NCBI GenBank assembly: GCA_025617375.2
Contig: JAMYGW020000008.1
Location: 372,001-436,000, forward strand
Direction of reading: 5' to 3'
DNA length: 64,000 bases
From: Acarospora socialis
Taxonomy: Eukaryota; Ascomycota; Lecanoromycetes; Acarosporales; Acarosporaceae
Shown piece after piece: positions 1-11,700 of this stretch. The position numbers and the translations under genes are program-made. The notes under the pieces are model-generated. The model saw only the letters and a program-made list of their open reading frames with translations, made no database searches and had not been told where the DNA came from. Each line of letters begins with the position of its first letter. Positions within the stretch are counted from its first letter, which is position 1.

Positions 1-1769
1 AGTGGCCGGAGAACTTATGAAAATGTGAGAGAAATAGTCGACGCGCGGGGAGAAGGTCTCCTTAAGACCGTTGACTGGAAAAAATATGGTGGTGATTAGT
101 GTTGTGAGGCCGTATTATTCAGATCGCTTCGCTGTGGCTTCGAGATGCAGCTACTGTAGCTGGAATATGCAGATTCTATTTCGGGACACGCAAAAGGCCG
201 ATAGATTTCGCCAGAGTCTCAGCAACAATATAATCGACAAGAAGTTGACTTTGTACCGTCGAGGTAAATGGCTTGGGATCAACCCAAATTTCAATCGAAG
301 TCAAGGAGGTCGTGACTGACAAGAGCAAGGAGAGTAGGAGCTGAACGTTCGGGATGGTCCCACGCGGATGAGGGAACGATCACTACCGAAGGCTGAAGAG
401 CAAGGACGAGAGCGACGCAGCGAGTGACAGCGATAAGGCAACGAAAGCCGCTTACAAGTGCGGAGAAGTAGGTAGGGACTTGGTAGGGAACGAGGGATGG
501 TGTAGGTCGAGGTCGTCGTCGTAATAATTACAAGTTTGTTGCTGGAACGAGAAGGGGACGGGAGAAAAGGGTTTTGGTAGCGTTTCATGGTTCGGTGTAG
601 CGTCCAATGACACGCGACCATGGCAGTTCTAGTCAATTCAGCTCGCTACCTTAAGTTACTGAATTTCTTATTCCTTGAAGTTTGGGAATTATATTAGTCA
701 TCAGCCTTCGATGGACTCTACCTGACCTATACGATTCCTACTAGGTACTGCCTTAGGTACTGCCTTAGGTATTAATACTGTATATTTTTAACTGGAGGTA
801 GACAGATCCAGTTCAGAAGCGTTCGCTTATATTTGTATCTCAAGCCTGCCGAAGTCAAACCTTGTCTACCATACTGTCTCCACCTCTTACCTTATGGCAG
901 CTGTTGATTGTAACTTTCAGCAACCAAAATCCGGACCAGACGCCACATGATCTGGGCAGCTGAAACGGCATTAAGCTGCGGCAAGACACTACCCGCCATC
1001 ATACCTGATGCCCTAGGTACTAGCTATCGTACGACTTAAGGTTAATCTTTTGAATCGTACAGTAGTAGCTTGCGGCGGCGTTGCCCCCGATGTCTAGGGC
1101 AAGAGACTGGAACGTCGAAGACTCGCTTCACTGCACTGGTTCAAAACCTAAGGGCGAGTGCCAGACTTCCGGTATTGGGACGCTCGTCTGCGACGCTCGC
1201 CTCACCGGCGCTGGGTTGCCCTGCGTTTGGAAACTTGCCGCCCAGTCTTGATAGCCGGATCTCATCCGCCATTTTGGAAAGGAGATTTGCGGGACCTGGA
1301 GGGTTGAGTATCCGACATGAGAGTCAGCGAGTCTGCCCTTACTAGATCCTCTTTTGAAAACCCACTCTAGGCAGGCTTGAAGAGTTGATGAACATAAGAG
1401 CTGGTTTCGTCTGCCGGCAGAGCACCTGAGTTAGAGCTCATCCGATTATTGGTTCGGTAACAGGCCTCGACCGATGTTCTTGGCTTGCACTGCAAACGTA
1501 AGAGGTCTGTGGCTAAGCATGACCACGGGTAGCCCACGATGGCTTTGCTGGCCTGCCTCGTTGGAAGGTTTGTTGACTCTTCGCGGTCTTCAAGGAGACT
1601 GTCCTACGGTACGGGCAAGCATCTACTCGGTGGTCGTGTCGATAATCCTGGTGCGCGGATACGAAAGCTGCTCCCAGGTGAATCGTCGACGCATGGATGG
1701 GCAGGACCTCGGAGACTACAACATGCGGCAGTCGGTGATATTGTCTCGTCTCTGACGAGCTTGACGATT
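1..1769. other. Left flank, no supported gene
   Basis: No frame in this stretch has a recognisable domain or a consistent exon structure; the open frames are short and read like chance. A small direct repeat containing the words TAGGTACTGCC and TTAGGTA lies at about 742-772. The stretch is downstream of DPB2, which is read leftward, so part of it near 1,600-1,769 is probably the DPB2 3' untranslated region. It may also hold regulatory sequence of a gene beyond the left edge. Confidence 0.5.
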
Positions 1770-4115
1770 TCAATAATGAGCCTCTTTGATCTTCCCTTCC
1801 CTGGTCCGGGCATCATACTCCATCCATCGTGCCATCCCTCTTCTGCCCTCCACGACCAGCTTCCCAGGGTTCATGACATGGCAGCCTTCATAAGTCACGG
1901 CAAAGGGCGGAGCTTCTGGATCCACCAGTATCAACGCTGTCGGTACTGGATAAAGCTGCAGTGCACCGACATAGTCCCAGAGCACTGGACGCGTCGATAA
2001 TGGGAAAGGAGATAGATAGCCTTGATCCAGAATGGTTTTCACAAGCTTACGAGCGCTGAGGACATCCGGCGAAATGTTCGAGCTGAGGTCTGCTGATCGA
2101 CCTTGTACTGTAGGTATGCGAGTTTCTGCCGCTTGCACAGAACGGTCAATGTCCATTTGCTGGGTATCTTCTTCACGTATGTCGTGCCTGCCACTCTCGG
2201 TCGGCTCCTCCCGCTCCGGGGCGTTGAATCTGATGGCATTTCTGCGCAGCCGACCAGATATGTCATCTCGGAAGACGACAAGCTCTTGAGTTGGGCCAAA
2301 TAGACTCATGCGTGATGGATTGGTGGTCCAAATCGCTTCACCGTCAGTCCTTTTCCCAAGTTCCTTTTCCGCGTCTGCATTAGCCGCGGCAAAGGCACGC
2401 TTGATCCTTGTCGTGAAGAGATCAGGCACTCCCCTTCGTGGCACAGGTGTCGCTGCTCCACCAGAGAACGAGGACACCCACGGGTCATTGTCACCCGGAA
2501 CGAAGATGAACGTGGCGTGTTGTAGTAGCGAGGAGAAGTCTGTTAGTATCGAGGCCAATGAGTCAAAGACCTCCTTATATTCAATGCTGCCGCCGCTGCC
2601 TCCACCAGCCATAACTGCGTATTGAACAAAATTGCCGACCAGAATAACAGTCATTGGTGAGTCCTCCAACGATCGAGCGGCATATGTACCCAATACGGTT
2701 CTGAGAGCCTCTTGGGTCTTTGTGCTGTCGAGGTTCACTTCACCCATGATAACCACCTGACTCCGGCTCTTGCTGGACTGCGCATGCACGCCTCGTTTTA
2801 GGACTTGCTGCTCCATTCTTCTCATCCTAGATCCTACAGCTCGCTCACTCCCTACGCCAAGGAAATCAACCCATCCAAAACCTCCACTACCACTATTAGT
2901 CTGTTCACCGCTCGAATCCTTGATACCAAGTGTCACCTCACGCCGCTCACATGGCGGCCCTTCCACAGTCAGTCCGATGAACCTACCACCTATCAAACCC
3001 CCGACGCCCCCTCCGCCACCGATGCCGGCTCCGGTGTCCGTGCCCAGTTCCTCGTAGATGCCGTCCACAAGAACAATCATTCCTGGTGTAAACCAAGCAC
3101 TATTCTCAGGTAACGGCTTAGCGTGGCGGAGATCGAGGGTGATACTGCCGCTCAGATCACTAAGAGAGAGGGCTCCTGTAGGTGCTATAGTAAGTAGCCC
3201 CAGAATGAGATGGCTAGTCCCGCTTCGCCCAAGGAGATTCGCGATAGATGTGAGCTTATACGAATTTTGTCGTGTCGCGACAGTCGACAAAGAGCGTTGC
3301 AAAGCCATGGTATGAGTTGGCGCAAACGATGGTATTTGAAATAACTCATTTCTGAGGAGCCGTTGATGAATGAGATGGAACCGATATCTGAAGAGATGCG
3401 TCTTGTGTGAAGGCAACGGCAGCAGTGAAGGTGTAGTTGTGGACTTTTCGAAGTGCTTCTTCCCAACATTATAGTCCAACCGTGGTTGTTCAAAGGCCCC
3501 TACGATCTCGAGCCATTTCCTTGGATCGACATTACAATTGTTTCCTTCTTCATCGCAAACCTCTAACGTAGACATGCCCAGGTTTGACTGAGACTCTTCT
3601 CTGCGTAGGCTTCCTGATACTCCCCTATCGACATCTGCATGGTCGCCAAGGGCAATGCTGTTTTGTCTGCTTGATGACATGCCCTGCAGTACCCTGCCAC
3701 CACTCATGCATCCTTCCAAGCTGTGCAGAATGCTCTTCAGCCCGTCACTATCGCCGTCGACAATAACCCCGCCACCATTCTTCTTCCAACTTTTGGCAAC
3801 CTCCTTCAACACCTTTTCCGCAAGTCCTTCTTCCCGCCATCCTGATCCGCAATGCTTGCCAATGAACAGTGCAAGCGCCTGTAACGCCGACGATGTAAGG
3901 GTGAGGTTGTGCTTCTTAGTAAATGTGCGAAAGGCCAGAGGCCGAAGCGTTGCTGGTGGGAGAAGGATTGTGAGTACGGAAGGCTTTGGCGTCTCTACAG
4001 CAGCTCTTGTGAGCGGATGTACAGGTGTGCCAAATCCGGGAGAAGAAGATGGGATAAGGTTCCCGGGTGCTGGCGTAGCAGCATTGTGCAATAAAGCTGC
4101 GGAGCCTGTAATCAT
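1770..4115 (-). CDS. DPB2: DNA polymerase epsilon subunit B (DPB2)
   Basis: Second-largest subunit of the leading-strand replicative polymerase epsilon, nuclear, which tethers the polymerase to CMG/GINS. The uninterrupted frame gives about 781 residues, normal for fungal Dpb2. Visible parts are an N-terminal helical Dpb2 domain (roughly residues 45-110), a central OB-fold region, and a C-terminal calcineurin-like phosphoesterase fold carrying VILVGNFV, FVPGDNDPW and SLFGPTQELVVFRDDI. The family is known to have lost phosphoesterase activity. The extreme C-terminus has the typical LYPVPTALILVDP and HVMNPGKLV blocks. The frame stays open upstream to 4,139, but only through a TTG; the first in-frame ATG is at 4,115 and is chosen here. 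It is divergent to the NASP gene, with 281 bp between the two starts. A glycine-rich insert (around residue 365) looks like a lineage-specific loop. Confidence 0.95.
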   Translation of the reverse strand: MITGSAALLHNAATPAPGNLIPSSSPGFGTPVHPLTRAAVETPKPSVLTILLPPATLRPLAFRTFTKKHNLTLTSSALQALALFIGKHCGSGWREEGLAEKVLKEVAKSWKKNGGGVIVDGDSDGLKSILHSLEGCMSGGRVLQGMSSSRQNSIALGDHADVDRGVSGSLRREESQSNLGMSTLEVCDEEGNNCNVDPRKWLEIVGAFEQPRLDYNVGKKHFEKSTTTPSLLPLPSHKTHLFRYRFHLIHQRLLRNELFQIPSFAPTHTMALQRSLSTVATRQNSYKLTSIANLLGRSGTSHLILGLLTIAPTGALSLSDLSGSITLDLRHAKPLPENSAWFTPGMIVLVDGIYEELGTDTGAGIGGGGGVGGLIGGRFIGLTVEGPPCERREVTLGIKDSSGEQTNSGSGGFGWVDFLGVGSERAVGSRMRRMEQQVLKRGVHAQSSKSRSQVVIMGEVNLDSTKTQEALRTVLGTYAARSLEDSPMTVILVGNFVQYAVMAGGGSGGSIEYKEVFDSLASILTDFSSLLQHATFIFVPGDNDPWVSSFSGGAATPVPRRGVPDLFTTRIKRAFAAANADAEKELGKRTDGEAIWTTNPSRMSLFGPTQELVVFRDDISGRLRRNAIRFNAPEREEPTESGRHDIREEDTQQMDIDRSVQAAETRIPTVQGRSADLSSNISPDVLSARKLVKTILDQGYLSPFPLSTRPVLWDYVGALQLYPVPTALILVDPEAPPFAVTYEGCHVMNPGKLVVEGRRGMARWMEYDARTREGKIKEAHY

Positions 4116-4396
4116 ACCTGGGATGAGATTCAGTCTCAAGCAATGATTGTTTGGTCATTCATATGAACAATATTGGAAGAATGTTTTCAATTGGGGTTGT
4201 GACATTATTTGAGCTTGGTGGGGCGACGCGTTGAGGTTCGCGTCAGATCGCGCTACTGGGTCATTCTATTCCGAAAGTGCCAAAAGCACTTAGGTAAGGT
4301 AGGTAAGGTAGGTGCGAATCCCCATGATGAAGCTGCTTCCCTCTCGCACTACCACAGTGTCTGACACGATCTTCTCCTGACATCCAAATCAGAAAT
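4116..4396. promoter_or_regulatory. Bidirectional promoter DPB2 / NASP
   Basis: The 281 bp between two divergent start codons must carry both promoters. It contains a compact tandem of the word AGGTA/AAGGT at 4,291-4,313. Similar AGGTA or CCTAAGG words recur in other intergenic regions of this window (about 742-772, 6,166-6,183, 25,532-25,549) but were not seen in coding exons. Their role is unknown; promoter activity is inferred from position only. Confidence 0.55.
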
Positions 4397-5911
4397 ATGG
4401 CAGAGGACTCTCATTCCGAGAATGGTGTTCTGGGAACGGAGGCGCAAGCTGAAGGACAAGCTGATGGCTCATCTCATGACCAGCTCGTGGATCTGATCGC
4501 TCGAGCGACGCTGAAATACTCCATCAAGGACTACAATGCCGCAGCGGAGCTTTACTCTGCAGCTACTGAACTGCAGGCTGAGCTTAACGGCGAAATGTCA
4601 CCTAGGAACGCGGATTTACTATACGCCTACGGCCGTTGCTTGTATCATGTTGCGGTGAGCAGGAGCGACGTCTTAGGGTCTAAAGTGGCTGGGGAGCAAC
4701 CGGTACAAAATTTGAAGAAATCGAGAGGCAATACCACGAATGGGAAGGGTAGCGCCGCCGGTGCCGTGAATGCGCAGGACGGGGTAGCTGAGGAAATCGT
4801 CACACAAGCAGTAGAGGAAAAGGCTATTGGGAAGGAGCCTACAGACGGGAATGCGGTGGCGGAGCGGCCGTACTTTCAGTTTACCGGCGATGAGAATTAT
4901 GACGACTCTGAAGACGACGAGGATGGGGAAGGCAGCAATGCAGACGGTGCGGAAGTCGAGCAGGAAGAAGACGACTTCGTCAACGCCTATGAGGTACTCG
5001 ACCTAGCGCGAATACTATTACTACGAAGGCTTGAAGAGACGCAGGCCACTGAAGGGAAGGGCAAGTCCACCACCGACTCAGAAGAGGTTAAGCAGATTAA
5101 GGAGCGTTTGGCAGATACGCACGATTTGCAGGCTGAGATATCCCTTGAAGGGGAGAGGTTCCCGATCGCAGTTGAGGATTTGAAGGCGGCGTTGGCGCTG
5201 AAGCAAGAGTTGTTCCCAAAGCACTCGAGCCTCATTGCCGAAGCACACTACAAGCTGTCTCTAGCCTTGGAGTTCTCTTCTGTCACGCAACAAAGAGTTG
5301 ACGGAAGCGAGGATGGCGCAGGCAAGGAGGCGCATGTTGACGAAGCTATGCGAGAGGAAGCTGCGAGGGAGATGGAAGCGGCAATTGAGAGCTGCAAGCT
5401 AAGGATATCAAGAGAGGAGGGAAGACTAGCATCCGGCACCGCGACTGCTGCAGCTTCAGGAGAGCCGAAAGTGACGAGGGAAAGCGTGGATGATGTCAAA
5501 GATATGGTGGCAGATATGGAGCAACGAGTAAGTGTATCCGAGAAAGTTCAATGGCGCTCCGGGCTGACCTCTTCCAAACAGCTTGTCGAGCTCCGGCAGC
5601 CTCCCGTATCAATCAATGATCCCACCGGCACAGGCACCCTCGACGGCGCAAATCCTCTCAGTGGCATCCTAGGCTCGATACTTGGGGAGTCACCGGCGGC
5701 GCAGAAAGCCAGAATCGAGGAAGCCACGCAAGGGGCGCACGACCTCACTAACCTGGTAAAGCGAAAGAAGCCTACATCCGATGGTAGGCAGGATATCGAC
5801 AAGGCTATAGCGGCTAATGGCAATGGAAAGCGGAAGGTGGAATTTGCCGGTGAGGTAGAAGAGGCGGGAGCACACAAGAAAACGAAGACAGAGAATGTGA
5901 TTGGCGAATGA
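4397..5911 (+). CDS. NASP: NASP/Sim3/Hif1-type histone chaperone
   Basis: Histone H3/H4 (including CENP-A type) chaperone of the SHNi-TPR family, acting in cytosol and nucleus. Exons 4397..5527 and 5582..5911 give 486 residues. The N-terminus carries the first TPR (ATLKYSIKDYNAAAELYSAA), interrupted by a long acidic insert rich in D and E near residues 170-200, as in the family. The SHNi-TPR block follows (ISLEGERFPIAVEDLKAALA, then HYKLSLALEFSS). The C-terminus has basic nuclear-localisation-like patches (KRKKP, GKRK, HKKTK). The intron 5528-5581 (GTAAGT...CAG, with GGCTGAC as branch site) is 54 bp, phase 0 and free of stops, so retention would simply add 18 residues. Start chosen at the first ATG after the divergent promoter. 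Confidence 0.93.
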   Translation: MAEDSHSENGVLGTEAQAEGQADGSSHDQLVDLIARATLKYSIKDYNAAAELYSAATELQAELNGEMSPRNADLLYAYGRCLYHVAVSRSDVLGSKVAGEQPVQNLKKSRGNTTNGKGSAAGAVNAQDGVAEEIVTQAVEEKAIGKEPTDGNAVAERPYFQFTGDENYDDSEDDEDGEGSNADGAEVEQEEDDFVNAYEVLDLARILLLRRLEETQATEGKGKSTTDSEEVKQIKERLADTHDLQAEISLEGERFPIAVEDLKAALALKQELFPKHSSLIAEAHYKLSLALEFSSVTQQRVDGSEDGAGKEAHVDEAMREEAAREMEAAIESCKLRISREEGRLASGTATAAASGEPKVTRESVDDVKDMVADMEQRVSVSEKVQWRSGLTSSKQLVELRQPPVSINDPTGTGTLDGANPLSGILGSILGESPAAQKARIEEATQGAHDLTNLVKRKKPTSDGRQDIDKAIAANGNGKRKVEFAGEVEEAGAHKKTKTENVIGE

Positions 5912-6767
5912 CATCTCGGGCAATCAGGGAAGAGCATGTGGTATACTACTAATCTCACAATATGGAGTTCAGGTTGCTGGCGGCGTGCTGGCTGGTCGAA
6001 TATAATCCGCCTAGTTGCTGTTCTAGATACCAGGGGAAAAGATGATTAGCATCTGGTCAATGATAATATAATTGGGCAGCGAACTGTAATGGTCACGTGT
6101 AAGCACCAAGTGATTCAAGCTGTTAACTCATGCTTACCTTAGGGAAGAAAATCCAAAATCCATCTTAAGGTACCTAGGTAGGTTTCGTGTACTCTATTGG
6201 GGGCGATCTCTTGGGGGAGCTAAGTCAAATGAAGTTAGTAAACCGATTAGCTCCCTTGTGCCGAGACCGAGAATAGATTTTAGCTTTCTTGGCAAAGCCT
6301 GTTCTGGATGTCCGCCAAGCCTTCCACGAGATTGAGATCTTGATTACGCGGATTTGATTGTTTCGTTGCGCCTTGCAGTTAGACGGATGGTTGTATCTGG
6401 ACTGTTTTCCGCTTGAGTCTGTCCCGTCATGCATATCGATATCGGGACCTCATCTTTTTCTCTTCTCTTCTCTTCTCTTTTCTTTTCCTAACCTTTTCAC
6501 TTCAGCCTCACTGTATCATTCTTCTTGGACTGATCATCTTAATCGATGCCATCTTGAGCCTTAGACCTTGTTGGCAGTTCGCATTCGTAAACTGCGTCCT
6601 CTCTTTTCGCATTGCATTTCCGTCCCTTGAGCGAGCTGTCTATTCTACTGCTCCAGAGAGCCTCAGCTTTACGTCTACCAGATAAAATCCTGCCGTTCTT
6701 TCAGAATCACCGGAAGGCTGCGTTGCAGACTCCAACTCGAAGAGAATTACGAGAAACGAGAATTATC
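5912..6767. promoter_or_regulatory. Intergenic region with pyrimidine tract upstream of the GH128 gene
   Basis: No gene is supported here. It should hold the NASP 3' end and the promoter and 5' leader of the next gene. An AGGTA-type motif lies at 6,166-6,183. A CT tract (repeated TCTTC/TCTTT) runs at about 6,454-6,488; such tracts commonly sit just upstream of transcription starts of well-expressed fungal genes. The frame of the downstream gene is open back to 6,612, but the signal peptide dictates the later ATG. Confidence 0.5.
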
Positions 6768-7750
6768 ATGATGCTCTCGATCTTGGCCTTAGCAGCCCTG
6801 ACACTACTGCCCTTCGTGCAATGCCAGGGGACATCTTCTTCGAAACGAGGTCTGATATACGTCCCATCTAACAAATACCCCTCAGACGACAACGTCTGGA
6901 CCTCCGCCAGCTCCGACCTGACATGGTATTACAACTACGTGTCCGCTCCTTCGCCTGCATTCACTGGTAACACCCAGCTTCAGTTCGTCCCAATGCTGTG
7001 GGGCGCGACGACAGACGTATCGGATAATCAATTTCTCAACGACGTGCAGACGCAGATCAAAGGCGGTGCGAAAATCCCATACGTTCTCGGGTTCAACGAG
7101 CCCGACAGCGGCACCAACGGTGGAAGCGGCATACCGGCCGACACTGCGGCGCAAACCTGGATCCGCGAGATGGAGCCCCTGAAGGCACAAGGAGTCAAAC
7201 TTGGTGCGCCGGCCGTGACAGGAGCGCCTTCGGGGTTTACGTGGCTGCAGAACTTCTTCAATGCGTGTGACGGAAAGTGTAATCCCGACTTCATCCCGGT
7301 ACATTGGTACGGCAATTTCGAAGGATTGGCAAGTCATGTCGGCCAGGTGAGAGGGACCTACCCAAACATGACCGTCTGGATCACCGAGTACGCGGATCCG
7401 CATGCCAGCCTCGCGGACTCGGAAAGCTTCTACAACCAGAGTTCGCAGTTCTTTGATCGTATCGAGTCAGTCTTCTCGCACCCTTTGTACTCCAATACCT
7501 ATGCTAATAGTTTCCTTTTTGGAGTTATATCACACATTATTCCTATTTCGGATCGTTCCGCAGCGACGTCTCAAACGTTGGTCCTAATGCGGCGATGCTG
7601 ACACAAGACGGCAAGTTGACGGACATCGGAAGCTGGTACCTCGGTGGCAGCCAGACGGGTAATAGACCGAAGGGTGCTGCTGGGCGCAATGCGGTGTTTA
7701 GCGGATGGAGCATGTTGGTCGCGGCAGTCGGTCTCTGGTATCTATTGTGA
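6768..7750 (+). CDS. GPI-anchored GH128 / Asl1-like cell-wall glycoside hydrolase
   Basis: Secreted protein with the glycosyl hydrolase catalytic core of family GH128 (alkali-sensitive linkage protein Asl1), expected to act on beta-1,3-glucan at the cell wall. Exons 6768..7465 and 7525..7750 give 307 residues. The intron (59 bp, GTCAGT...GAG, branch GCTAAT) restores the conserved HYSYFGSFRSD strand. Residues 1-20 are a signal peptide. Two family glutamates are visible: GFNEPD (E111, likely acid/base) and ITEYAD (E207, likely nucleophile). The C-terminus, after a small-residue stretch, ends in a hydrophobic tail (WSMLVAAVGLWYLL) typical of a GPI-attachment signal, so it probably stays wall- or membrane-bound. 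N-glycosylation sequons NMT and NQS are present. The ATG is chosen because it begins the signal peptide. Confidence 0.9.
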
Positions 7751-8785
7751 AGTCACGTATGGGAAGACTCGGTTATGTTCCAAGGAATTATAATGGGTAT
7801 AGATATGGGTAAGCCGGGGTTATCTATGGCGTTTTTGAAAGTCTTGGACAGGCATCGATGGCACTTATAGATGGGGGAAATGCTCTTGGGTGTGGAGAGG
7901 TAGAAGCGTTCATCTTTCGAACTCCTTGGTCTGCTGCTGCGATTTTAATCCTGTAATATAATATTAGACATGGTCGATCCGTGGAGCTTTACTCTGATAG
8001 ACTCTTCGAGTTTATTTTAATCCGTGTCCAAGACTTTGGGAGCTGGAATTGGAACCGGAGTCAGCAGAATCAGGTTGAGGGACAACAATACTGCAGGTGT
8101 CTTAGAGTGGTCTGGCATATGAAAATGTGTGTCCTTCGGCTCCAATACGCTATGTCGGGACAGGCTTAGTGGCGATCTCGAGTTATCATGGACTGGGAGC
8201 ACCTACTCCGTAGATCAAGGCCAATTACAAGTGGCGGAAGAGATTATAGGGTTACAGCACCCATGACAGCATGCAACGAACGTGGAGACACATAATCATG
8301 ATCTGCAAGTCTATCACTTGTCAGAAGTCCAAAGGACATGGTTTGATTCCATTTGCGTCTGTCTTTACTAAGGTAAACACCTTTGTCAAATCAACGCCGA
8401 CTTTACATAAGATCCCTTTCAACGACAATTAGGTACCTGAGTGAAATTGGCCCTTTTCTGCAAATTATGTAATAATGAAAGATTTTCCTCGATGCACCCA
8501 GACCGGTTCTGATTACATTCAAGGAGGCACTCACTACCACGAGCTAGAAGGGCTCTCATGGTCGAGTATTGGTCCGTTGCACTGGATAAGTACCCTGTAG
8601 TGGCTGAGTCGAGGAACTGCGGGAAAGAACGCATGTCCCGCCGATATCACTGCCGTATCTGTCGAGAACAAGCTCCGTATCTATAGTAAGTTCTGAGAGC
8701 GCGAGGCGCGACCAGCAAGCAATGGTCGAATGGAATGTCGAACGCTTGAAGTAGGATGAAGAAGGTGTCGAGGGACCATCATGGT
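7751..8785. other. Convergent intergenic region, no gene seen
   Basis: This 1,035-bp gap lies between two genes that end toward each other (GH128 and HRP1), so it should contain both 3' untranslated regions and polyadenylation sites. The short open frames on both strands show no family signature. No tRNA-like clover leaf was noticed on reading. Confidence 0.5.
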
Positions 8786-11700
8786 TCACTGATTCCTCGC
8801 GTACGGATGGAAGCCCCTCGTCGCACCTCTTCCACCCCCTCGATAGTTCGCGCCTGGTTTGCCGGCATTCTTCGGACCAGTCGGCGCATTGGCAGGTGGC
8901 GCAGCTTGTGGGCCCGTTGTTGGTCCCTGAGAGCCGCGATTCTGCCCTGACTTGCTGGCACTTCCGTTCGACCCTTGAGACAGTTGACGACCAAACCCAC
9001 CAAGCTGCATGCCACGACCCATCCCGCCTTGGGCACCGCCCATGTTGGGCTGCGGAACATCATCGTACATGCCTTCCCATGATGTCGGACCACCCTGTGG
9101 GTACTGCTGGAATTGCCTGGCTTCCTGTGCCGCTCGTCGCGCCTGTTGCTGTTCGTACTTCTGTTGCTCGAACATAAGCTGTTCTTGTGCATTGTAACCT
9201 GGCGTACCCCGTCCACTGTTGAAGCCGCTCATGCCCTGTCCTGCTGAAATGCCAGCAGCGCCGCCGCTCATAGCACCCATTGCGGCTCCACTCATGAGCC
9301 CACCGAGCCCTGGCTGACCCGGTGCCTGCTGCTGTTGTTGTTGTAATTGCATTTGCTGCAGTTGTTGCATCTGCTGCATCTGTTGCATCATGGCGGGATT
9401 CATGCCTGGTATCGCCTGTGCACCGGGACTCTGTGGAAGTGGACTGGGGGATCCTTGTTGCTGACCTCGTCCCATTGCTTGTTGCATAGCCTGCATCTGC
9501 TTCAACTGTTGCATCTGTTGCAATTGCTGCATCATCGCGGGGTTCATGGCACCCATTCCCATCGGTCCCGCCATCCCGCCTTGAACAGCAGCTGAAGCGG
9601 AAATCTGCTGCTGCATCATGGCAAAATACTGTTGCATACGTTGCCAGTATTGAGCCATCATCTGTGGTGTCATGCCACTATTATACATGCTCTGACCACC
9701 CTGCATCATCTGATTCGGGTTGTTATTGTTCTGGTTATCATAACTGCCAGTTTGCCTGTCGTTGCCTCCATAGCGATCCATGTCCTTGCCTCCTCGACGG
9801 TTGCCTCTTCGGCCCCCGCCATCATCCTCATCTCGAATGTTGCCTCTTGGTTGAGCTTTTTTGACTTCGATGGGTTTGCCCAGAATTTCCAAGGGTCCAT
9901 TTAAGGTGGCCTCCACCGCGACTTCGCTGTCGAACGTGACGAAGCCGAAGCCTCTTGGTCTGCCGGTGTCTTTGTCCATCATAAGTGTCGCATCCACCAC
10001 TCTCCCGAACTGCATGAAGAACTCTTTGAAGTCCTGCTCCGTAGCTTCTTGGCTGACACCGCCGACGAATATCTTACTTGTTCGCTCTTGCTCATCACGG
10101 GGAATAGCACGTTTAGGGTCAATCTGAAGTAAACGTAGAGGGTTAGCAATTCAACGAGCACTCATGCAAGTCTCAAGTTGTACTTGACTTAAAATTCGGT
10201 GGGACCCTCACTATCTTGCCATCTAAGTAATGCTCTTTAACCATCACGATATTAACTGTTCTGGGATCCCGAAAAGTCAAGAAGCCAAAACCACGCGACC
10301 TCCCACTGGCACCATCTCGCATCACTGTGCATTCTTGGACTTCGCCAAATTGCGAAAAGTATTCCTTTAAAGACTCTAAAGATTGCGTTGATAATCAGTA
10401 ACCCAGTGTCACTACGAACACACGAAGCTTGAGTTGACTTACGGTCTGTTGTTTCCCAGTTCAGACCTCCAATGAACATTTTTCTATTAAGTTGATTCAT
10501 CAGTAGACGACTTTAGAAGGCTGCTGCGGACATGCATGACGTTCAATGAAATTGGCTGCTGTGGCATGAAACTAAGCAAATCAACTGGAAATTAAATCCA
10601 AAGAACTACTCCTTTTCCTCTTCATACCCTAATCGGGCCCTCACGATATATGGACCAAATCCCGAGTTGAGCTCCATGGGTTACTCTCGCTGAGTCGTGG
10701 CGGCGGAGAACGAATATCTCACGCCAGTCATCGATTGAGCTTAACGTCCTAGGATTCCATGGTAGGATTGAGAGCACACCGCATACAAACGAGGGAGGCA
10801 TCAATATGACAGCTTTCCTTGTCTTCGGGAGGAGTCATAACGCAACCCCACCAGATCGTAATCGGGAATAACTAGCACCAGCGAAAGTGCAAGGACTGAC
10901 TTATAATTATTCGAATATTTCGCAGGATTTTTGCTATGATGTCGAATGCTAGGTACTGGCGTGCGATTGCCCCTTTTCTTCCGCTCGAAGCATGATAGTA
11001 GCGTCTACTTTCTGCTCTGCTATATGATGATTATATCGACAAGAAGCTATGTAGTAGCAGCAGTACTCCAGTCGCTAGACCTCTCGGTGCGAGCAGGGTG
11101 GTATACCAAGCCTCTATTCCCATGCGAATCCTCGACTTTGGCCATGCAACCATACCTCCACTTGAGGGCAGCCGGACCATATTGCCCACGCAGTCATGAT
11201 ATTCTTTATGCTTAACCAGCCGCAATCTACCACAAGCTGAAGCCGCACAATCCAGACTAATGCTTGCTGTTTAAAGCGGCCTCCCATTACCACCAATCTC
11301 CCACGAAGAGCGTGGAAATCCGCACATAGTCTGATAAAGCCGGAACACATCTTCAACTCCTATTCCATTCTTATGACCGTCTTCCATAGGGTTACAAATC
11401 GAAGTCGTCCAGAATCAAACCGCTCGAGGTTCGAAGCGGATATCGAATCATACGGGCAAGACGATGTGGATTCAACCATGCCGACCGCTCCCTCAGATGG
11501 CTTGCTGGGAGATATGGGTCCTCTAAACTAGTCCAAATACAACGCAAGAGCGGTTCTGACTGGTGACGCGGTAATGCCGTCGTAGTGGGTCCGCCAACAG
11601 GAAATGAAAATAAAAATGCGAACCAAAGCTCTTTGAGATAAGGAGACAGCGAAAGGAAGTAGTTCACTTACCCATCTTCTTTGATCCCGGTTCCATAAGA

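Noticed and set aside
301-636. 111-codon minus-strand open frame
   Set aside because: Low-complexity Ser/Arg/Pro composition, no motif, no supporting intron or promoter context.
1539-2000. 153-codon plus-strand open frame overlapping the DPB2 end
   Set aside because: It overlaps the conserved C-terminus of DPB2 on the other strand and has no recognisable features.
11031-11667. Separate minus-strand genes inside the long HRP1 intron
   Set aside because: Open frames of 64-91 codons show no motif, and the flanking exons splice in phase across them.
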